Source: DATBED01 sp036276195 (GTDB lineage Bacteria; Patescibacteriota; Saccharimonadia; Saccharimonadales; UBA4665). From it: a DNA stretch of 58,129 bases. Under the pieces are notes generated by a model. The model worked only from the letters and a program-made list of their open reading frames with translations, had not been told where the DNA came from and did no database searches. Shown in pieces: positions 24,991-34,330 of the stretch. The position numbers and the translations under genes were made by a program. The stretch is taken from NCBI GenBank assembly GCA_036276195.1, contig DATBED010000072.1, positions 1 through 58,129 on the forward strand, given 5' to 3'. Every line of letters begins with the position of its first letter. Within the stretch, counting starts at the first letter, position 1.

Positions 24991-26130
24991 ATGAAGATGA
25001 AAATTGGCTTGGTTTGCCCATACAGCATTGAGCGCAGTGGCGGTGTGCTGGAAGTTGTTTTGGCTTTGCGCCAAGAATTGACCGCCCGGGGGCACGATGT
25101 TAAAATCATAACCCCAGCGCCGCGCAACCCCGAAATGGTGCATCCCGATTATATTATCTTTGCCGGCACTTCAGTCGATTTTAGGACGCTGTCTTTCTCA
25201 GATACCACCTCCCAAGTTTCCAGCACGGCCGACAGCGAGAGGATTGATGCCCTGCTGGCCGAAGAAAAGTTCGATATTTTGCATTTCCACGAGCCGTGGA
25301 TGCCGCTGTTGAGCCGCCAGCTGCTGCAGCGCTCCAACGCTGTTAATATTGGCACCTTCCATGCCAAAGTCTCAGATGCGCTGATGAGCCGGGCCATTCT
25401 TAAGATAGTGACGCCTTATTTGAATTCCGTCTTAAAATACCTGCACGAGCTAACGGCCGTGTCAGACGCCGGCGCTTCCTATGTGGCTGGCATGACCGAC
25501 CAGCCAATCACCATCATTCCTAATGGCATCGATCTCAAAAAGTACCACCCGTCCAAAGTTAAAAAGGGCGGCGATGAACCGAAGACTATTTTATACATTG
25601 GCCGTTTGGAGCGACGCAAAGGTGCCAAACACCTGCTGCAGGCCTACGGCCTGCTAACCCAAAGCAACCGTGATATGCGTCTCTTAATTGTCGGTGATGG
25701 GCCAGACCGCGAAAAACTGGAACTGTTGGCCGAAGACCTGCAGCTGCCTAACGTCAGTTTCCTGGGCTTTGTCGATGAAAAACTCAAGCAGCAATTATTG
25801 CGAGAGACTGACCTATTTTGCTCACCAGCCCTGTATGGCGAAAGTTTTGGTATTGTGCTTCTAGAAGCCATGGCCAGTGGGGCCGTTAGTGTGGCTGGCA
25901 ATAATGGCGGTTACAGCGGCCTTATGAAAGGGCCAGGTGCCATTTCAATAGTTAACCCCACCGATACTGAGGAATTCGCCCGTCGCCTGCAGCTGCTGCT
26001 ATATGAACCGGAATTGCGCCATTTGTGGAAGAGCTGGGCCAGGCAGTACATCAAGCAATACAGCTATCCCAGAATAGTAGACCGCTACGAAGAGTTTTAC
26101 CAGGAGGCCCTAGAACGGCATGGCCACTAA
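24991..26130 (+). CDS. GT4 glycosyltransferase (PimA-like)
   Basis: 379 aa, a GT-B fold with the N-terminal loop IERSGGVLEVVLALRQEL (Gly-rich), a hinge, and the C-terminal nucleotide-sugar site: ILYIGRLERRKGAKHLLQA and SPALYGESFGIVLLEAMASG (the E-x7-E motif). The retaining transfer of mannose or glucose to a lipid acceptor is typical. It starts 9 bp after the hydrolase stop; a TATACT box lies just upstream of the ATG, so it may also have its own promoter. It overlaps the next GT4 gene by 11 bp. Confidence 0.9.
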   Translation: MKMKIGLVCPYSIERSGGVLEVVLALRQELTARGHDVKIITPAPRNPEMVHPDYIIFAGTSVDFRTLSFSDTTSQVSSTADSERIDALLAEEKFDILHFHEPWMPLLSRQLLQRSNAVNIGTFHAKVSDALMSRAILKIVTPYLNSVLKYLHELTAVSDAGASYVAGMTDQPITIIPNGIDLKKYHPSKVKKGGDEPKTILYIGRLERRKGAKHLLQAYGLLTQSNRDMRLLIVGDGPDREKLELLAEDLQLPNVSFLGFVDEKLKQQLLRETDLFCSPALYGESFGIVLLEAMASGAVSVAGNNGGYSGLMKGPGAISIVNPTDTEEFARRLQLLLYEPELRHLWKSWARQYIKQYSYPRIVDRYEEFYQEALERHGH

Positions 26131-27265
26131 GGCTGGCCTGAAAATTGGCCTGGTGCTCGATACTTCGCTCGATACCACCGAAGGCGTGCCGCAATACGTG
26201 ATCCACATCGGTGAGTGGCTACGCAGTCAGGGCCACGAGGTGCACTACCTGGTTGGCGAAACCAAGCGGCGCGACCTGCCTAACATTCACAGCCTGTCGC
26301 GCAACATTGCCGTTAGTTTCAATGGCAGTCGCACAACCATTCCCTTGCCTACATCCAGGCGGAAGCTGAGGCGCTTCATGCAGCAACACAGTTTTGATGT
26401 CTTGCACGTTCAGACGCCCCACCACCCGCTGATGGCACAACGGCTGATACTAGCGGCCAACTCTTCTACCGCCGTGGTAGGCACCTTTCATATTCTTCCT
26501 TATGGCCGATTGGCCCGAGCAGCTAACTACTTGTTAGGGCTCTGGCTAAGGCCGTCACTACGACGGTTCGATAAGATGCTGGCCGTGTCTACGGCAGCGG
26601 CCGATTTTTGCCGCCAAAGCTTCGGCATAAAGGCGGATATATCACCTAACGTCGTCAACTACCAACTATTTCAGGCTGCCAAACCTCTAAAAGAGTATGG
26701 GGATAGGCTCAACATTCTATTTTTGGGGCGCCTGGTGGAACGAAAAGGTTGCCAAATTTTGCTGGAAGCGGTAACCGAGCTGCTACAAGAACCCGGGTTG
26801 CCTGCCTTCCGCGTGATTATTTGTGGCAAGGGCCCGCTAGACCAGCAGCTCAAGCAATATGCTCAAGCTAACGCCCTAAACAATGTGGAGTTCGCCGGTT
26901 TTGTTAGTGAAGCAGACAAGCCGCGTTACTATGCCTCGGCCGATCTGGCGGTTTTTCCCAGCCGCTCCGGTGAAAGTTTCGGTATAGTGCTGCTCGAGGC
27001 CATGGCTAGCGGACACGCCGCAGTGCTGGCGGGCGATAACCCGGGCTATCGTTCGGTCATGTCGGCCCAGCCAGACCTGCTCTTCCCGGCCCAAAATGCC
27101 CGAGAGCTGGCATATAAGCTACGCCATTACCTGACCGATTCTAAACAAAGAGCCCAGATGGCCCGTTGGGGTGCCCGGCACGCCAAGTCTTACGATGTAA
27201 ATGTCGTTGGTCCGGATCTTGTTCGTATCTATCAGCAAGCATTGCGAAAAAGAAGGAATCAATAG
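26120..27265 (+). CDS. GT4 glycosyltransferase
   Basis: 381 aa, a second GT-B enzyme related to the preceding gene. The N-terminal domain has EGVPQYVIHIGEWLRSQGHEV and HVQTPHHP, and the C-terminal domain NILFLGRLVERKGCQILLEA and FPSRSGESFGIVLLEAMASG. The overlap with the upstream gene and the matching chemistry suggest two sequential glycosylations of one acceptor, for example a polyprenyl or diacylglycerol lipid. Acceptor and donor cannot be read from sequence. Confidence 0.9.
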   Translation: MATKAGLKIGLVLDTSLDTTEGVPQYVIHIGEWLRSQGHEVHYLVGETKRRDLPNIHSLSRNIAVSFNGSRTTIPLPTSRRKLRRFMQQHSFDVLHVQTPHHPLMAQRLILAANSSTAVVGTFHILPYGRLARAANYLLGLWLRPSLRRFDKMLAVSTAAADFCRQSFGIKADISPNVVNYQLFQAAKPLKEYGDRLNILFLGRLVERKGCQILLEAVTELLQEPGLPAFRVIICGKGPLDQQLKQYAQANALNNVEFAGFVSEADKPRYYASADLAVFPSRSGESFGIVLLEAMASGHAAVLAGDNPGYRSVMSAQPDLLFPAQNARELAYKLRHYLTDSKQRAQMARWGARHAKSYDVNVVGPDLVRIYQQALRKRRNQ

Positions 27266-27276
27266 ATAATACAGCC

Positions 27277-28398
27277 ATGGTACATTTCCGCAAGCATCCT
27301 GAAATTCCCGAAGTGGCCCTAACCATCTCTTTTTCGACATTTGCCAGGCTGACCGTCTTAATTGCCGTCACCCTTTCTCTATGGTCGGCCGTACACAAAG
27401 CCAGCCATGCCCTGCTGCTAATTTTTACGGCCTTTTTCTTGGCCCTGGCCCTCAACGGGCCGGTGTACTGGTTAGGTCGTCAATTGCCCGGTAAGCGGCG
27501 CGGCAGCCGCTCGCTGGCTACTACCCTATCTTTTATTATTGTTATCGTTTTGCTAGGCGGCTTCATTGCCAGCATTGCGCCACCCTTAGTTAAGCAGACC
27601 GAGAACCTGGTTAATGCCGCGCCCAGGTTAGTCCGCGAAATCCATGACCAAAACAACCCTGTCGGCAATTTCATCCGGCATTACCATCTAGAAAGCCAGG
27701 TCAACGGAGTGGCTAATCAGCTGTCGGAAAGGCTTAAAAATATCGGCGGAACGGCCTTCTCAACGGTTCAAAAGATCGGTAGCAGCTTCTTTTCGCTACT
27801 AACCGTACTGGTTCTGACCTTTATGATGCTAGTAGAAGGGCCCCGCTGGCTGACTTTTGCCCGAGAGGTGGTGCCCGACCACCACCACTCACTTTACGAT
27901 CGCTTGACGAGAGATATGTACAAGGTCATTCAGGGCTATGTTAACGGCCAGGTGCTACTAGCGGCGCTAGCCTCTGTACTGATCATGCCGGCCGTTTTGC
28001 TGCTGCATATCAGCTATCCGGCGGCCATTATGGTAATAATCTTTATTTGCGGTTTGATCCCACTGGTTGGTCACACCATCGGCGCGGCGATCGTGACCTT
28101 GGTGGCGCTTTTCCACTCCACAACCGCAGCCATCATTATCTTGGCCTATTACTTGTTTTACATGCAGATTGAGGCCTACATTGTCCAGCCGCGCATCCAA
28201 GCTAATTCAACCAATATGTCTCCGTTACTGGTGTTCGCTTCGGTTATTATAGGTGTCAGTTTTGGTGGTTTGTTCGGTGGCTTGGTGGCCATACCGGTGG
28301 CCGGCTGCTTACGAATTGCTATCTTGGAATTTTTGCGCAGCCAGAACATTATCGATACGCCCCAATTTAAGGCCGTTACTACAAAGGGAACCAAATAG
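27277..28398 (+). CDS. AI-2E family (TqsA/PerM-like) permease
   Basis: 373 aa from ATG at 27277, chosen because AGAAGGA lies upstream and the N-terminus is then typical for the family; an open frame extends further 5' through the previous gene. Eight predicted helices, a long extracytoplasmic loop (about 85-150), and the family's C-terminal segments: GLIPLVGHTIGAAIVTL, YYLFYMQIEAYIVQPRIQ and VSFGGLFGGLVAIPVAG. Family members export or exchange small molecules; AI-2 itself is unproven here. The 3' end overlaps cysS tail to tail by 20 bp. Confidence 0.88.
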   Translation: MVHFRKHPEIPEVALTISFSTFARLTVLIAVTLSLWSAVHKASHALLLIFTAFFLALALNGPVYWLGRQLPGKRRGSRSLATTLSFIIVIVLLGGFIASIAPPLVKQTENLVNAAPRLVREIHDQNNPVGNFIRHYHLESQVNGVANQLSERLKNIGGTAFSTVQKIGSSFFSLLTVLVLTFMMLVEGPRWLTFAREVVPDHHHSLYDRLTRDMYKVIQGYVNGQVLLAALASVLIMPAVLLLHISYPAAIMVIIFICGLIPLVGHTIGAAIVTLVALFHSTTAAIIILAYYLFYMQIEAYIVQPRIQANSTNMSPLLVFASVIIGVSFGGLFGGLVAIPVAGCLRIAILEFLRSQNIIDTPQFKAVTTKGTK

Positions 28399-29782
28399 TT
28401 CCGTGCGGGTAGTCTTGCAGGCCAATGCCCTGCTCTATCAGCTCGTCTCGTAGCTTGTCTGATTCGTTCCAGTTTTGTTCGGCGCGGGCCTGGGTACGCC
28501 TGGTTATTAAGGCTTTTTGAGCTTGACTAATATCTTTCACGCCCAGTAAGTTTAGGCCCAATAGGTCGTCAATCCCTTTTAGCATGATTTCAAGATGGTC
28601 AACTTCGTCGTGTTCTATATGTACGGTAAGCAGCTGGGTGCTGATATGGCTCAGGAACGCCAAGGCTTGCGGGGTTTTAAGGTCGTCGGCTAGTATGGCC
28701 GCCAGCTCTATCGGCACATCTTCGAAAGCAAAGGTTACGTTGTCGTGAGACACTTGGCGTGGCTGCCAGCGCAGGGCCGCCATAGCCCGTAAATCTTTCA
28801 GCCGGTTTTGGGCGGCCGCCAAGCTGTCCCAGCTGAAGTGGGACTGGCTGCGGTAGTGTGATTCTAGAACATGCAGACGGAAGGCCTCAAGGGAGATGCC
28901 TTTATTGGTGATGTCTTGCAAGCGAATGCCATTGCCGAGTGATTTGGAGATTTTTTCGTCATTTACCATCACGTGGTTGCTGTGCATCCAATGGTTGGCG
29001 TAGCGTTGGCCGGTGGCCGCTTCACTTTGGGCGATTTCGTTGGTGTGGTGTAGTGGAATATGGTCAATACCGCCGGTGTGGAGGTCGAGGGTGGGGCCCA
29101 GGTACTTCAAGCTCATGGCCGAACATTCAATATGCCAGCCGGGAAAGCCTTTGCCCCAAGGGCTATCCCACTCCATGTCGCGGCGTCTATCTTTTGGCGA
29201 AAACTTCCACAGCGCAAAATCGGCAATATGGCGCTTTTGCGGGTTATAGTTGACGCGGGCGCCGGCTTGTTGCTCGTCGAGGTCGAGCCGTGCAAATTCA
29301 CCGTAGCGGGGAAACTTAGCCGTATCATAATAAACTCCATCATCGATAATGTAGGTGTAGCCCTTAGCTTCCAGGGCCTGGATCAGCTCTATCTGTTCGG
29401 CAATGTGATCAGTCGCGCGCGGCATATGGTCGGGCATGAGCAGGTTAAGTTGCCGCATACCTTCTAAAAAGTCCTGTATATAGAATTCGGCGATTTCCCA
29501 CGCCGTTTTACCCTCGCGCCTAGCGCCCTTTTCCAGCTTGTCTTCACCCTCATCGGCATCGCTGGCCAGGTGCCCCACATCGGTAATATTCATGATCCAC
29601 ACTGGCTTGAAGCCTTCGGCTGCCAAGGCGCGTATCAGCATATCCACGCGTATGTAGGTGAACCAATGACCGACATGAGCGTAATCATAAACCGTTGGGC
29701 CGCAGGTGTATACAGTCAGTTTGGGAGGCTGCTGCGGCTTGATTTCTTCAATTTGGCGGGTGAGGGTGTTGTACAATTTCAT
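28379..29782 (-). CDS. cysS: Cysteinyl-tRNA synthetase
   Basis: 467 aa class I synthetase that charges tRNA-Cys. TVYTCGPTVYDYAHVGHW holds the zinc-binding Cys27 and the HIGH-type motif (HVGH, 36-39); later zinc ligands are in WHIECSAMS and HHTNEIAQSEA. The KMSKS motif is KISKS (in NDEKISKSLGNGI). The C-terminal anticodon helix bundle is present. It is translationally coupled (4-bp overlap) to the DHH gene and overlaps the AI-2E permease gene at the 3' end. Confidence 0.97.
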   Translation of the reverse strand: MKLYNTLTRQIEEIKPQQPPKLTVYTCGPTVYDYAHVGHWFTYIRVDMLIRALAAEGFKPVWIMNITDVGHLASDADEGEDKLEKGARREGKTAWEIAEFYIQDFLEGMRQLNLLMPDHMPRATDHIAEQIELIQALEAKGYTYIIDDGVYYDTAKFPRYGEFARLDLDEQQAGARVNYNPQKRHIADFALWKFSPKDRRRDMEWDSPWGKGFPGWHIECSAMSLKYLGPTLDLHTGGIDHIPLHHTNEIAQSEAATGQRYANHWMHSNHVMVNDEKISKSLGNGIRLQDITNKGISLEAFRLHVLESHYRSQSHFSWDSLAAAQNRLKDLRAMAALRWQPRQVSHDNVTFAFEDVPIELAAILADDLKTPQALAFLSHISTQLLTVHIEHDEVDHLEIMLKGIDDLLGLNLLGVKDISQAQKALITRRTQARAEQNWNESDKLRDELIEQGIGLQDYPHGTIWFPL

Positions 29783-30786
29783 AGCTTGAGTTTAGCAAGT
29801 AAATCGGCGGCTGTGGTCAGGCAGTCGGCCTTTACTTGGTCAAAGGATTTATTCCCTTCTATTTTGAAGCCACTAGCAAAAGCGTGGCCGCCGCCGCCAA
29901 AATGCTCGGCGAGGTCGGCCGCAATGCCGGCAGACGGATTGCAACGGATGGCAGCCGTAATTTTACCGCTGTCGTAAGTTTTGAAAACAATGGCCACCTC
30001 AACGCCCGCGGTTTGCAGCATGTCTCCCTGCACCAGCGGCGCGGGGTTATATAGCGGGCTGTAACTATTTATTTCTGCTTGCGGCACAGTCACGGAGGCT
30101 ACCTTGCCCCCACCGCTAAACTCGGCTCGTTTAATTAGGTCGGCCTTGTACTTAAATATCTCGACCGGCATTTTGGCCAGTTCGCGGCGCTGTTCCTCGA
30201 GTTTGCCGCGATCAACGCCGGCTTCAATCATGTCGGCTACGATCCGATAAGTACCCGGCGAAGCTAACTGATTACTCAAACCCTGGGTGTCTCCTAGTAT
30301 CGACAGCATTAAGAACTCTTGAGCTCTTACAGACAGCGGCCATTTTAATTGCTGCCCTACTAAATAAATCAGTTCACCGGTTGAAGCTCGTGTATGGTCA
30401 TTGATGGTGACATTGGCAAAGGGCACGACATTTTCGACGGTTTCGTGGTGGTCGAGCACCAGACATGGCTTAGCCGCCAGCCAACCTTGCTGGCCTGAAT
30501 TACTTAAGCGCTCCAGCAACGTCATGGTGGAGGCATCGACAATTATGGAAGCGTCAAATTGATGTGGTAACTCCTTATCGACGCGGTCCCAGCCAGCCAT
30601 GTAACGCAGGTAAGTCGGCACGTCGACGCCACAATACAAGTATGGTTCCTTACCAAGATCGCCCAGAATTTGTTCGATAGCCAGAGCGCTGCCCAGCGAG
30701 TCGGCATCTGGGTTATCGGCCTGCACGATTACAACACTCTGTGCCTCATTTAGCAAGTTCTTAATTTTATCGGCTTCTGGGTACAT
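29779..30786 (-). CDS. DHH/DHHA1 phosphoesterase (NrnA-like)
   Basis: 335 aa. The DHH domain contains ADNPDADSLGSAL (motif I), SIIVDAST (motif II), LDHHETVE (motif III, the DHH) and the C-terminal DHHA1 motif GGGGHAFASGF. Relatives degrade nanoRNA or pAp using manganese. In motif I the residue usually His (H-x-N-P-D) is Ala23, so metal site 1 may differ. TATAAT lies 6 nt before the ATG without a ribosome site. The stop overlaps the cysS start. DisA-linked cyclic-di-AMP phosphodiesterase is an alternative role. Confidence 0.88.
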   Translation of the reverse strand: MYPEADKIKNLLNEAQSVVIVQADNPDADSLGSALAIEQILGDLGKEPYLYCGVDVPTYLRYMAGWDRVDKELPHQFDASIIVDASTMTLLERLSNSGQQGWLAAKPCLVLDHHETVENVVPFANVTINDHTRASTGELIYLVGQQLKWPLSVRAQEFLMLSILGDTQGLSNQLASPGTYRIVADMIEAGVDRGKLEEQRRELAKMPVEIFKYKADLIKRAEFSGGGKVASVTVPQAEINSYSPLYNPAPLVQGDMLQTAGVEVAIVFKTYDSGKITAAIRCNPSAGIAADLAEHFGGGGHAFASGFKIEGNKSFDQVKADCLTTAADLLAKLKL

Positions 30787-30792
30787 TCCCTA

Positions 30793-30798
30793 ATTATA
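30793..30798 (-). promoter_or_regulatory. -10 box of a probable leaderless transcript
   Basis: A perfect TATAAT on the minus strand ends 6 nt before the ATG at 30786, in the 14-bp gap after recR. No ribosome site. Confidence 0.5.
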
Positions 30799-30800
30799 GC

Positions 30801-31406
30801 TTATAGGAGTTGGCGGTTTTGCAGGGCACGGCCAAGAGTGATTTGGTCGGCGTATTCCAGGTCAACCCCTACCGACAGGCCTTGGGCCAGGCGGCTAACC
30901 TTCACTTTGCGGTCGCCAATTTGTTGCTGTATGTACAGAGCGGTCGATTCGCCTTCCACGCTGGCACTGGTCGCTAAAATCACTTCTTTAACCTTATCTT
31001 CGTCGAGCCGCTCAACCAGTTCATTAATATGGAGCTGGTCGGGGCCAATACCGTCTATGGGCGAAACCAAGCCGCCCAGCACATGGTAAGTACCCTTAAA
31101 TTGGCCGGTTTTTTCTAGCGCCACCAAGTCGAACGGCTCGGCCACTACGGCAATAATGGTTTTGTCTCGGCTCAGGTCAGTGTACAGGTCGGATAACTTC
31201 TGGCCAGCCGGCACTAAAGCAAAAGTTTTTTGGCAATAGCCAATGCCGCCCGGCAATCCAATTAGGGCGTTAACCAGTTTTTGGGGCGCTTCACCCGGCT
31301 GCTTTAACAGATAGTAGGCGTAGCGTTCGGCGGTACGGGGGCCAACGCCCGGCAGACGGCCAAAAGCTTCAATTAAATCAGTCAGGGCGCTCGGTAAGAT
31401 TTGCAT
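30801..31406 (-). CDS. recR: Recombination protein RecR, without the zinc finger
   Basis: 201 aa, full length for RecR: an N-terminal HhH (GRLPGVGPRTAERYAYYLL), a central region, then a Toprim domain (AVVAEPFDLVALEKTGQ and GTYHVLGGLVSPIDGIGP) and the C-terminal TSASVEGESTALYI. RecR loads RecA with RecO. The region normally carrying the C4 zinc finger (about 55-80) is GYCQKTFALVPAGQKLSDLY: only Cys58 remains of four. The length is kept, so the finger is degenerate and not deleted. It lies 9 bp downstream of ybaB, the usual dnaX-ybaB-recR association. Confidence 0.95.
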   Translation of the reverse strand: MQILPSALTDLIEAFGRLPGVGPRTAERYAYYLLKQPGEAPQKLVNALIGLPGGIGYCQKTFALVPAGQKLSDLYTDLSRDKTIIAVVAEPFDLVALEKTGQFKGTYHVLGGLVSPIDGIGPDQLHINELVERLDEDKVKEVILATSASVEGESTALYIQQQIGDRKVKVSRLAQGLSVGVDLEYADQITLGRALQNRQLL

Positions 31407-31415
31407 CCGGCTAGT

Positions 31416-31709
31416 TTATAGGCCGAGGTTGCTCAGGGCGCCCATCATCGGCTGCATTTTTTCAGCAGCTACACGCTGACTTTCTTGAATAGCCTCACGA
31501 ACAGCATCTTCTATCCAACGTTCCAGCTGGCCGATGTCGTCGGTATCGACGGACTCCGGCTCAATATGAATCTTTTTAAGTTTTTGCTCACCATTAAATT
31601 CCACGCGAACGGCCCCATCGCCCTTCTCGATAGCAATAGTCATCTTCTGCAGTTCACCTTGGATCTTTTTAACGCGCATCACCATCTTGGCTTGGTCAAA
31701 TCGGCTCAT
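31416..31709 (-). CDS. YbaB/EbfC nucleoid-associated protein
   Basis: 97 aa, typical for the family: an N-terminal helix (QAKMVMRVKKIQGELQKMT) and the conserved GDGAVRVEFNGEQKLKKIHI segment, ending in a helix. It forms dimers that bind DNA. A strong GGGAGGAG ribosome site precedes the ATG. The usual partner gene order with recR is kept. Confidence 0.93.
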   Translation of the reverse strand: MSRFDQAKMVMRVKKIQGELQKMTIAIEKGDGAVRVEFNGEQKLKKIHIEPESVDTDDIGQLERWIEDAVREAIQESQRVAAEKMQPMMGALSNLGL

Positions 31710-31743
31710 TAGTTCTCCTCCCTAATCCGTATATTGTATAACT

Positions 31744-32931
31744 TCAACGCTTATATTGGAAGGTCACTTGGGTAGTCGGGTCGTGCGGCCAGGCTACAAA
31801 ATAGGCTCGCAAGTTATACCAGCAGGCTAAGGCTACAGCCATACTTAGCAAAGCTAGGCCTAGGCCTCGGGCCAGCGGGTTAAGTGGAAAAACCTGTAGC
31901 CATTCATGCGATAAATAAGCCAGGCCGGTAGCGATGGCTACGTAGAGTAAGGGGACGAGTAGACTTAAGCCGACCGGGCCGCCTAAACTGACTAAAACCC
32001 AACCGCCAATTGCCATGGCTAGCAGTAAGCGGCTACGTCCAGCCTTAAGATGTCTGGCGTAAAAATAAATACCTAGCAGGCAGAGTACCAGCGAGAAAAC
32101 GTCTAGAACCATAGCTTTGCCGAGCCAAGCCTCTGGCAGTTGTGGGCCACGCACCAACAGATGCGCCGGCACGGCCACAAAGTGTTTGACTAGCAGCTTG
32201 AGGCTGCTCCAGTGGGCGGGTAGTCCCAGCCATTGCGTCAGCTGCCCGGGGCGGGTTAAGTCTAAGATCAGCAAAGGTAGCCAAAGCAAGGTAACCAAGC
32301 CAAATAGGCTGCGTTGCCATGGCCTGCCAAAGTGCCGCCAAGCTTCAGCTAAATGCTTACGCAAGAATATAAGATTTATCACGATTAACCAGACCATGCC
32401 CGGCACATATAGCAACAGCCCCATCATAATTAAGCTGCCGTATACTGCCCAGCCTCTATGTGAATAACGGTAAACTAAAGCGTTAGCCAGTAGTAGCGTG
32501 GGCATGGCCCAGAGGTACATCACGTCAAAACTGGCCAAGCGGCTGACATGCAGTACCCAGGCACTGGTGGCAAAAAGTAGGCTAGTTAATAAAGCTGTTC
32601 GGCCACTGTGCCATAGCCGTATCAGGCTGGCAAAAGTCAGGATAGCCAATCCACCGAATAAGGCATTGGGTAAGCGGGTTAAGGTTTGACCATGGGTTTT
32701 AAAGAAGAAAAAAACGACCGATCTCACTAATTTAAGCGGCAAGTAGAGCGGATTATGATAGATACCATGCCAGCCAACAGGTGACGTGGCGGCTTTGACT
32801 TCTATGGGGCTTAGGCCGCTGGTCAGACTACCTAACTTATAGAGCAGTAAGCCTGCCAGTAGAATGGCAATGCTTACAAGACTTAGCAGCAAGCGTTTGT
32901 CTGCCTTAGCAACCACCCCCAATTTTGTCAT
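31744..32931 (-). CDS. GT39-like polytopic membrane glycosyltransferase
   Basis: About 395 aa with roughly ten helices. The part after the first helix (GLSPIEVKAATSPVGWHGIY followed by NPLYLPLKLVRSVVFFFFKT and LTRLPNALFGGLAILTF) matches GT-C enzymes of the PMT/ArnT kind. The catalytic Asp-Glu pair usually found in this loop reads P-I-E, so only Glu is evident. ATG at 32931 is preferred to TTG at 32961: a perfect TATAAT lies exactly 6 nt upstream, inside the 3' end of dnaB. The acceptor and sugar are unknown. Confidence 0.72.
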   Translation of the reverse strand: MTKLGVVAKADKRLLLSLVSIAILLAGLLLYKLGSLTSGLSPIEVKAATSPVGWHGIYHNPLYLPLKLVRSVVFFFFKTHGQTLTRLPNALFGGLAILTFASLIRLWHSGRTALLTSLLFATSAWVLHVSRLASFDVMYLWAMPTLLLANALVYRYSHRGWAVYGSLIMMGLLLYVPGMVWLIVINLIFLRKHLAEAWRHFGRPWQRSLFGLVTLLWLPLLILDLTRPGQLTQWLGLPAHWSSLKLLVKHFVAVPAHLLVRGPQLPEAWLGKAMVLDVFSLVLCLLGIYFYARHLKAGRSRLLLAMAIGGWVLVSLGGPVGLSLLVPLLYVAIATGLAYLSHEWLQVFPLNPLARGLGLALLSMAVALACWYNLRAYFVAWPHDPTTQVTFQYKR

Positions 32932-32937
32932 TAGCTT

Positions 32938-32943
32938 ATTATA
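32938..32943 (-). promoter_or_regulatory. -10 box of a probable leaderless transcript
   Basis: A perfect TATAAT on the minus strand ends 6 nt before the ATG at 32931. Confidence 0.45.
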
Positions 32944-32950
32944 GACCAAG

Positions 32951-34312
32951 TTAGCCGGCAAACGGGTCTTTACGGCGGCTTTCGACCGACCGGAAGAGCT
33001 GTTTCTCGTTCTCGAAATATAACTCGACGCCGCCGGTTGGACCGTTACGGTGTTTCTTAATGAAGATGTCGGCCAGTTTTTTGCGGTCTGTTTCAGGGTT
33101 GTAGTACTCTTCGCGGTAAATGAAGGCCACTACGTCGGCGTCTTGCTCGATGGAGCCGGATTCACGTAAATCGGCCAACTGCGGTATCTGCGGGCTGCGG
33201 CTTTCCACCGAACGGCTCAGCTGGCTAAGAGCCAACACTGGCACATTTAGTTCGCGGGCGATCCCTTTTAGACCGCGCGAAATTTCGGAGATTTCTTGAA
33301 CGCGGTTAAAATCGCTACCGTAACGGCTACCGCCACTCATTAGCTGTAGATAATCTACAATAATAAGACCAAGCGGTCGCTTGTGAGCTTCGCGTCGCGA
33401 TTTCGTGCGCAGGTCGCCAACCGTGATACCGGGGCTATCATCTATGAAGATTTGGGCTTCGCTCAATGTACCCATGGCCTGGCCGATCTTTTCAAAATCG
33501 GCATCGGTCAGGTTGCCGGTGCGCAGCGCCCAAGCGTCGACACCGGATTCCATTGATAGCAAGCGGTCAACTAATTGTTCCTTGCTCATTTCCAGGCTGA
33601 AAATCAGTACCGGTTCGCCGGATTGTACGGCAATATTATGGGCAAAGTTCAGCGCCAAAGCCGTTTTACCCATTGACGGGCGGGCGGCTAACACTACCAA
33701 GTCTGACCGTTGAAAGCCGGCCAACATATTATCGAGGTCTTTAAAGCCGGTTGGGATGCCGCGGATTTTTTGCTTATCTTTGTGTAATTCATCTAAGCGG
33801 TCAAAGCTTTCGGCTAAAATAGCTTCTAGGCCGACCACGTTTTGCTTGATATGTTGCTGGCTAATCTCAAACAGATGGGTCTCGGCCTCTTCAACTAAAT
33901 CGCGTAACTGTTTAGATTCATCGTAGCCCAGGCCGCTAATGTGCTTAGAGGCACTAATCAGCCGTCGGCGCATAGCCTTTTGAGCCACAATGTCGGCGTA
34001 CTGCTCAACGTGGCTGGCGGTGGGCACAAAGTTAGTCAACTCCGTTAAATAAGCCGCCCCGCCGACACTCTCTAGGTAGCCGTTGCTTTTTAGGCGGTCG
34101 GCCAGAGTCAGCACGTCAATCGCCTCGCGACGTTCATATAACTGGGTTACGGCCTCGTAAATACGCTGGTGCCGCGGGTCATAAAAGTCGTTCAGGCCAA
34201 CGCTGTCGGCGATTTTAACAATGGCGTCACTGTCAATCAGTAAGGCACCGAGCAAACTAGCCTCTGCTTCGGCATTTTGCGGTAGCTTGTTAGTGGTACT
34301 GGGTGGTTCCAT
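32951..34312 (-). CDS. dnaB: Replicative DNA helicase DnaB
   Basis: 453 aa: an N-terminal primase-interaction domain (PQNAEAEASLLGALLID), linker, then the RecA-like hexameric ATPase with Walker A ARPSMGKTALA (about 210-220), VDYLQLMSG (Walker B), and the DnaB motif LKGIARELNVPVLALSQLSR and QLADLRESGSIEQDADVV. It unwinds DNA at the replication fork. A GAGGGAG ribosome site precedes the ATG. It lies 18 bp after dnaX. No intein is present. Confidence 0.97.
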   Translation of the reverse strand: MEPPSTTNKLPQNAEAEASLLGALLIDSDAIVKIADSVGLNDFYDPRHQRIYEAVTQLYERREAIDVLTLADRLKSNGYLESVGGAAYLTELTNFVPTASHVEQYADIVAQKAMRRRLISASKHISGLGYDESKQLRDLVEEAETHLFEISQQHIKQNVVGLEAILAESFDRLDELHKDKQKIRGIPTGFKDLDNMLAGFQRSDLVVLAARPSMGKTALALNFAHNIAVQSGEPVLIFSLEMSKEQLVDRLLSMESGVDAWALRTGNLTDADFEKIGQAMGTLSEAQIFIDDSPGITVGDLRTKSRREAHKRPLGLIIVDYLQLMSGGSRYGSDFNRVQEISEISRGLKGIARELNVPVLALSQLSRSVESRSPQIPQLADLRESGSIEQDADVVAFIYREEYYNPETDRKKLADIFIKKHRNGPTGGVELYFENEKQLFRSVESRRKDPFAG

Positions 34313-34330
34313 ATACTCCCTCTAGACGTA

